Shown: in pieces, positions 61,402-64,000 of the stretch
Layout of the letters: the number at the start of each line of letters is the position of its first letter
Position numbering within the stretch: the first letter of the stretch is position 1
DNA from: CAIMUS01 sp046347625
GTDB taxonomy: Bacteria; Pseudomonadota; Gammaproteobacteria; Competibacterales; Competibacteraceae
Reading direction: 5' to 3'
DNA length: 64,000 bases
Assembly (NCBI GenBank): GCA_046347625.1
Contig: JAXMFU010000002.1
Coordinates: 1,364,001-1,428,000, forward strand
Notes under the pieces: generated by a model
Told to the model about the DNA's origin: nothing
What the model saw: the letters and a program-made list of their open reading frames with translations, nothing else
The model's database searches: none
Translations under genes and position numbers: made by a program

Positions 61402-61533
61402 GCCAGAAGGGTTCTTTCCAAGCCACCCCCTACTCGCCACTCACTCCTGAAAATAAAGCTCTACTCTGATTGTCCACCTTCGTACCAACATGCAAGCGAC
61501 TGGGTAGTGATTTATTCGCCGACGACATGAAGA

Positions 61534-61625
61534 AGCCCCCGGCTGGGGGCTGTGGAAAGTCCGTCAGCCGGTGCCAACTCCAGTGAGGCAATAACGCCAC
61601 GGGTAGCACGGCCGGAAACCGGCTG
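61534..61625. ncRNA. Candidate structured RNA or terminator region
   Basis: A 7-bp hairpin (AGCCCCC 61534-61540 with GGGGGCT 61545-61551) is followed by CAGCCGGT (61565-61572), which pairs over 8 bp with ACCGGCTG (61618-61625). Between them is a smaller GGC/GCC hairpin. The arrangement could be a terminator of the gene to the left or a structured leader or small RNA. I recognise no known family. Confidence 0.25.
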
Positions 61626-61655
61626 AACCGCCGGAATGCAGAGTGGTAGCCAGGA

Positions 61656-62282
61656 TCAGGCCAACCGGTTCAGAACCAGTGGGGCATGGCGCCACTGGCT
61701 GTCGGTCTGAACATGACCGGGACGGACCCATTTGGCGACATGAGTCCCGAACCGCTCATAGGGAATGGCTCCTGCAATCCGCACGACGAAACCCTCGTGC
61801 CGTTCGGTGTCAAGCCTCGCTGCCAGGTCGAGCAGTTCCTGGAGAACGAACGGACCGCGGTAAAGAACCGGAACCGGTACGATGCCCAGGTCCTCGAACC
61901 ACCGCCGGGTGTCATCCCAGGCGAGTGCGACATTGTGCTCGTCCCAGATCGAGAACCCGTAGAAATAGCTCTTGAGATCCGTGTAGTGAATCGAGTGCAT
62001 CGCATAGAGATTTTCGCCGCAAATTCGCCAGCCTGGAGGAATCCGGTAGGCGATCTCAGCGTGGAACCGCTTCAGCCAGTCCCGTGAAGCGTGGTGTCGC
62101 GAATCCAGGCTCCGTGCATGCGAATGGTCCCGATAAAGCGTCGCATTTTCTCCGTCCATCTTCTCGGTGATGACGATCTCCTGGCCGACGAAGCCGTCGT
62201 CGTTTTGCATGACGTTGTCGCCCTTATCCACGCCCGGGCTGAACGGCAGGTGGGGTGTCCGTGGATATTTATATAACTTCAT
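61656..62282 (-). CDS. RNA ligase family protein
   Basis: A 208-residue nucleotidyltransferase of the RNA ligase (Rnl2-like) superfamily. The adenylation motif is EKMDGENATLY (Lys at about residue 41). YFYGFSIWD, HEGFVVR and AKWVRP correspond to motifs III, IV and V. It should join or repair RNA ends with ATP. It lacks a separate C-terminal domain, so it is a minimal ligase. ATG 62282 (MKLYKYPRTPHLPF) is chosen. On an ICE it may counter tRNA-cutting defences; that is inference. Confidence 0.85.
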   Translation of the reverse strand: MKLYKYPRTPHLPFSPGVDKGDNVMQNDDGFVGQEIVITEKMDGENATLYRDHSHARSLDSRHHASRDWLKRFHAEIAYRIPPGWRICGENLYAMHSIHYTDLKSYFYGFSIWDEHNVALAWDDTRRWFEDLGIVPVPVLYRGPFVLQELLDLAARLDTERHEGFVVRIAGAIPYERFGTHVAKWVRPGHVQTDSQWRHAPLVLNRLA

Positions 62283-62403
62283 CGTTGCCTCCAGACAGGT
62301 CGGTAACGCCACACCCGGCCAAGAAAAGATGTCCTCGGCGGGTATAGCAGAATCAAGCAGACAGCCAGAGTACCGGGTGCTGCCGGTCCTCACGGGTGGA
62401 GTT

Positions 62404-63036
62404 TCAGAACAGCAGCCCCCGCTCGGCGAAGGAGACCCACTCGCCATCACCCACCACGATATGATCGAGGAGAGCAATTTCCACCAGTTGCAGCGCCTGC
62501 GCCAGGTGGCGGGTGAGGGTCCGGTCGGCCTCGCTGGGTTCGGCGACGCCGGACGGGTGATTATGAGCGACGATCACGGCCGCGGCATTGTGCCGCAGCG
62601 CCCGTTGTGCCACGACCCGCGGCGGCACCGTCGCGCTCGCGATCGTCCCGTAGCACAGTTCCTCGAACACCATCAGCCGGTGGCGGGTATCCAGGAACAA
62701 GACGGCGAAAATCTCCCGCTGGGCATCCCGCAGGCGGGTCGCCAGATAGCGCTTGACATCCTGAGGCGAATTCAGGCAATTCTCCCGTCGCAGCTGCTCC
62801 TCCATCACCCGGCGTACCAACTCGAAGGCCGCCTGGACGCGGTTGTGGGCGGTGTCACCGAGGGCGGTCGCATCGGCTTCGACCACCCTTCGCAGGCTGC
62901 CGCCGGCCGTGGCGAGCAGGCGGGTCGCACGGGTCAGCGCCTGCGCCGGCGATTCGCCGCCACTGCGGATGAGTGTGGCAAGAATAACGGCATCAGTCAG
63001 ATAGCACGAGGCCTCATCGCGGATAAAATTATTCAT
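62404..63036 (-). CDS. radC: RadC family JAB/MPN protein
   Basis: A 210-residue RadC-like protein. A short helix-hairpin-helix remnant precedes the JAB1/MPN metalloprotease-like domain with VAHNHPSGVAEPSEADRTLT, the JAMM zinc motif. LDTRHRLMVFEEL is also standard. RadC homologues are frequent on ICEs; the proposed role in DNA repair is not settled. GGAG precedes ATG 63036. Two small GC-rich hairpins (63066-63080 and about 63084-63097) lie in its leader. Confidence 0.9.
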   Translation of the reverse strand: MNNFIRDEASCYLTDAVILATLIRSGGESPAQALTRATRLLATAGGSLRRVVEADATALGDTAHNRVQAAFELVRRVMEEQLRRENCLNSPQDVKRYLATRLRDAQREIFAVLFLDTRHRLMVFEELCYGTIASATVPPRVVAQRALRHNAAAVIVAHNHPSGVAEPSEADRTLTRHLAQALQLVEIALLDHIVVGDGEWVSFAERGLLF

Positions 63037-63145
63037 GATATCTCCAGGCGTAAGCGGAGATACCACTCCCCTGCGGGGAGCGGATCCCCGCGGGGGATAC
63101 ATCAATCGAGGCGCCGCGGTTTGACGAGTGCGGCGGTTCGGTCAG

Positions 63146-63574
63146 TTAGTTGAGAGAGGATTCATCGCCTCCCTGCTCGATCAAGTCGAACAGCGTCTCC
63201 ATCGCCACCGTCGGTGGTTCCGGCGCCCAGGCAGTAACGACCGCTGCAGCGGTCCCGCCGCCGACTTGCGGTACCCGGACCAAGGCCGCCGGAGATACCC
63301 CCTCGCGGTCATAATCGACCACCAGGACCTGTACCTCAGCCGGCCGGTCTGCACAGATGGCCTGGACCAGACCGCCTTCCACAAAGATGGCCACCCGGTT
63401 TGGGGTGAGCGTTGCCAGCGGATAGACGAAGGCCCCGCACCGAGAGCAGTCGCCCGCGGGAACCACCCCGCCGGGGCTGATCCGACTCCAGAAGTCGCGG
63501 CAGGGTTCGGCTTTATCGGCCGGTCCTTGCCAACCACAAGCGTCACACTCACAATGGTTTTCAGAAAAAGTCAT
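63146..63574 (-). CDS. ICE zinc-ribbon protein of unknown function
   Basis: A 142-residue protein with two CxxC pairs (CDACGWQG and CSRCGAF) in its first 50 residues, which probably bind zinc. The rest has VQVLVVDYDREGVSP and an acidic C-terminus (LIEQGGDESSLN). AAGGAG precedes ATG 63574. Similar small proteins accompany radC on ICEs. I do not know its function. Confidence 0.6.
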   Translation of the reverse strand: MTFSENHCECDACGWQGPADKAEPCRDFWSRISPGGVVPAGDCSRCGAFVYPLATLTPNRVAIFVEGGLVQAICADRPAEVQVLVVDYDREGVSPAALVRVPQVGGGTAAAVVTAWAPEPPTVAMETLFDLIEQGGDESSLN

Positions 63575-63741
63575 CGGTATCTCCTTGAAGCCTGCCGGTA
63601 GGTTGCCCTCGAACCCTCGGCAGGAAGTAGAACTGGTTCCGGGAGATCGATCACAACCCTGCGACTGGATCTCACAAACCAGACTGAGAACAGAGGTCCC
63701 CCCAGGAAGGGGGAACCGGAATAAAACAGTCACCGGCCGGC

Positions 63742-64000
63742 CTATCCGGCCCTGAGCCGCTCCTGTAGCAGCGTAAACAGTGCCGGGGCCAGGTCCTCCA
63801 GCCGCTGGATCGTCAGGCCGCTGGGAAACAGTTCCTGGACGCCGTTCGTCTGAATGCCGATCCCGACCAGTTCGAGACCGGCCGCGGTCAGCCGCGTGAT
63901 GGCGGTCTGGGCCGCCGGCCCGTCGCTCGGATAGCCATCGCTGACAATCAGCGCCAGCTTGCGTGGCTCCCGTCGCCGTAGCAGTTGCCAGGCCACCCAC
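63742..64000 (-). CDS. VWA domain protein, C-terminal part (5' end outside window)
   Basis: An open frame enters from the right edge (WVAWQLLRRREPRKL) and ends at 63742. LALIVSDGYPSDGPAAQT is the D-G-x-P strand of a von Willebrand A domain, and GLELVGIGIQTNGVQELFP the next strand. It resembles the C-terminus of CobT-like VWA proteins found on ICEs. At least 86 residues are visible; the MIDAS and N-terminus lie outside. Confidence 0.65.
   Translation of the reverse strand, partial: WVAWQLLRRREPRKLALIVSDGYPSDGPAAQTAITRLTAAGLELVGIGIQTNGVQELFPSGLTIQRLEDLAPALFTLLQERLRAG

Noticed and set aside
51242..64000. A DGR reverse transcriptase, template or accessory gene near the FGE protein
   Set aside because: No frame with RT motifs (for example YxDD) and no fourth copy of the variable region is present in the window.

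Overview
The window looks like the chromosome of a GC-rich gammaproteobacterium. It carries minCDE followed by hslR, proQ, an NfeD/slipin pair and a membrane-anchored dihaem cytochrome c. Intergenic hairpin repeats and small toxin/antitoxin or Uma2-type accessory genes are common. A relative of the Competibacteraceae or Chromatiales would fit, but that placement is an impression and was not tested.

Region 1 (1-31,738) is core chromosome with small islands. It holds the 3' part of an acyl-CoA synthetase gene and a very large secreted subtilase whose repeat region contains a perfect 717-bp tandem duplication. A PspA plus large-membrane-protein operon follows, then an aspartic-protease/Uma2 pair and the fused B12 mutase icmF with a palindromic operator candidate upstream. 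A cluster of defence or toxin remnants comes next: a second Uma2, an MNT antitoxin whose HEPN partner is reduced to seven codons, a fragment of a P-loop NTPase, DUF433/DUF5615 and VapBC. After these come a large polytopic membrane protein, an NlpC/P60 lipoprotein, minCDE-hslR, proQ, a HIT-SDR pair, nfeD-slipin and the cytochrome.

Region 2 (31,739-64,000 and beyond) is an integrative conjugative element (ICE) inserted at a tRNA-Arg(CCG) gene. A tyrosine integrase abuts the 3' end of the tRNA and overlaps a small HTH (excisionase-like) gene. Next come a MobH-type relaxase, a TraD coupling protein with an altered P-loop, and a DUF4400 protein. The F-type mating-pair operon traL-E-K-B-V-A-C-trbI-trhF-(trbC)traW-traU-traN lies on the minus strand, in the gene order of SXT/R391 and IncA/C elements. 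traF, traH, traG and dsbC are not in the window. Beyond the cargo lie ICE accessory genes: an unknown protein, an RNA ligase, RadC, a zinc-ribbon protein and a VWA protein cut by the window end.

The most interesting cargo is a four-gene operon at 51,588-59,651 whose genes overlap by 4 bp. It encodes an alpha/beta-hydrolase, a caspase-like protease with a VMAP-type C-terminus, a MoxR AAA+ ATPase, and a 1,344-residue protein with a degenerate vWA-like region and three FGE (C-type-lectin fold) domains. This is the layout of a vWA-MoxR-VMAP ternary conflict system. The ends of all three FGE domains look like variable regions of a diversity-generating retroelement (DGR). Differences concentrate at NNC/NNT codons, while neighbouring codons are conserved even at silent positions. 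No reverse transcriptase or template is in the window, so any diversification would act in trans or be past. The operon may be a mobile cell-suicide system with three diversifiable sensor domains.
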